64,000 nucleotides of DNA from Sphingobium sp. 66-54 (GTDB lineage Bacteria > Pseudomonadota > Alphaproteobacteria > Sphingomonadales > Sphingomonadaceae), in contig MKWI01000006.1 of the NCBI GenBank assembly GCA_001899715.1, positions 248,001 to 312,000 of the forward strand, written 5' to 3'. The notes under the pieces were generated by a model. The model was not told the origin of the DNA. It was given only the letters and a program-made list of their open reading frames with translations, and did no database searches. Positions 63,399-64,000 of the stretch are shown in pieces; the stretch's first letter is position 1; every line of letters begins with the position of its first letter. A program made the position numbers and the translations under genes.

Positions 63399-63553
63399 AG
63401 CTGGGTTTCTGCCGATGAATACGCTCGGGCGTAAGCGCGCTGCAAGGCTTTGCAAGACGGGCGACCGTCTCTCAGGCGGATCATCCTGCTGCTGCTCCAA
63501 CTTCGGGGAGCGCGAGGATACGGAGATATGAACGGCTTACCCCGAGGCAGGCC

Positions 63554-64000
63554 CTACAGATCCGCCAGCCCGTGTTTGGCCACATCCTCCTGCCCCAGCG
63601 TCACAAACTGATCGCGCAGCCAGCAGGCGGCAGGGCCGGGCGGGGTATCGCGCCGCCAGATGGCGGAGAAGCGGTAGATGCCGCCGGGATGATCCGGCAT
63701 GGCGAGGCGGAGCAACGTTCCCGCCGCCAGATCACCCTGGACCAGCGGCAACGGCATGTTGCCCCAGCCGATCCCCTCACGCAGCAGCGCGTGCTTGGCG
63801 CTGAGATCGGCGAGGCGCCAGCTATGGGGGCTGAGCACCGCGAAATCACGCCCTTCGGTGAAACGCGAGCGGTCGCTGAGGACGAGTTGGATATGGTTGC
63901 GCCCCTCGCCCGGCGGGATGGCGGCCATACGCGCGAGCCGATGGTCGGGCGCCGCCACCGGCACCATCACCACCGATCCGGCATCGACCCAGTCCACCCC
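63554..64000 (-). CDS. LysR-type regulator, C-terminal part (cut by right window edge)
   Basis: The last 148 or so residues of a substrate-binding domain, running off the window on the 5' side. Seen: VMVPVAAPDHRLARMAAIPP, ENPHPLAR-like HP..L pattern in AAPDHRLA, LREGIGWGNMPLPLVQGDLAAGTLLRLAM in parts, and YRFSAIWRRDTPPGPAACWLRDQF, the usual end of LysR effector domains. The DNA-binding HTH lies beyond the edge, so targets cannot be seen. Confidence 0.85.
   Translation of the reverse strand, partial: GVDWVDAGSVVMVPVAAPDHRLARMAAIPPGEGRNHIQLVLSDRSRFTEGRDFAVLSPHSWRLADLSAKHALLREGIGWGNMPLPLVQGDLAAGTLLRLAMPDHPGGIYRFSAIWRRDTPPGPAACWLRDQFVTLGQEDVAKHGLADL

Overview
This 64 kb window is a continuous, GC-rich, gene-dense piece of chromosome from an alphaproteobacterium, almost certainly a sphingomonad (Sphingomonadaceae). 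The strongest evidence is an acyl carrier protein gene followed by a gene that closely matches the soluble serine palmitoyltransferase of Sphingomonas, the first enzyme of sphingolipid synthesis. COQ9, SDHAF4 (DUF1674), an alphaproteobacterial RNase E and the gene order purH-heparinase-rpe-rsmB fit the same placement. I see no rRNA, tRNA, CRISPR array, insertion sequence, integrase or phage structural gene. All taxonomic and functional calls come from reading the sequence; no database was searched.

Layout. 1-3 kb: the N-terminal part of a CorA transporter (cut by the window edge), then obgE and proB. 3-15 kb: an envelope-lipid region holding a ceramide-reductase-like SDR, a 7TMR-DISM diguanylate cyclase, ACP, Spt, a hybrid histidine kinase, LptF, LptG, a fatty-acid-type desaturase and a large GNAT-like protein that is a candidate ceramide synthase. 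15-21 kb: a DUF442 protein, then purH, a heparinase-like protein, rpe and an RsmB-type methyltransferase on the minus strand. 21-27 kb: SDHAF4, an orphan protein, ssb, feoA-feoB, coq9 and an EamA transporter. 27-30 kb: an Old Yellow Enzyme, a Rieske oxygenase, a divergent TetR regulator with a palindromic operator, and a VOC protein. 30-38 kb: a riboflavin gene group (ribD, ribE, ribB with an N-terminal HTH and a decayed GTP-cyclohydrolase II domain, an EamA transporter, ribH) downstream of gltX and nadE. 38-50 kb: prs, pabB, a pabC-like gene, an aspartate aminotransferase, exported MsrA, mtgA, a dihydroorotase-like protein, ygfZ, glutaminyl cyclase, a DsbA-like protein and an M48 protease. 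50-60 kb: rne, an amidase, PBP1A, a diguanylate cyclase, prfB and an exported methyltransferase. 60-64 kb: a divergent repressor/Cro-like pair with three spaced operators, two hypothetical proteins, a nitronate monooxygenase and a truncated LysR regulator.

The genes form several working groups. Ceramide synthesis (SDR, ACP, Spt, GNAT-like protein) lies beside the LptFG permease, which in a sphingomonad with glycosphingolipid in place of LPS may export sphingolipid. The riboflavin genes lie together with a transporter of the superfamily that includes RibN. Cell-wall synthesis and remodelling (MtgA, amidase, PBP1A) and periplasmic redox or folding (MsrA, DsbA-like, M48) cluster in 43-57 kb. The most unusual points are the HTH-RibB fusion with a cysteine-free GCHII remnant, the three-operator repressor locus at 60.3-61.7 kb, a family of dispersed palindromic repeats at five intergenic loci, and a dihydroorotase with Gln in place of the first metal-binding His.
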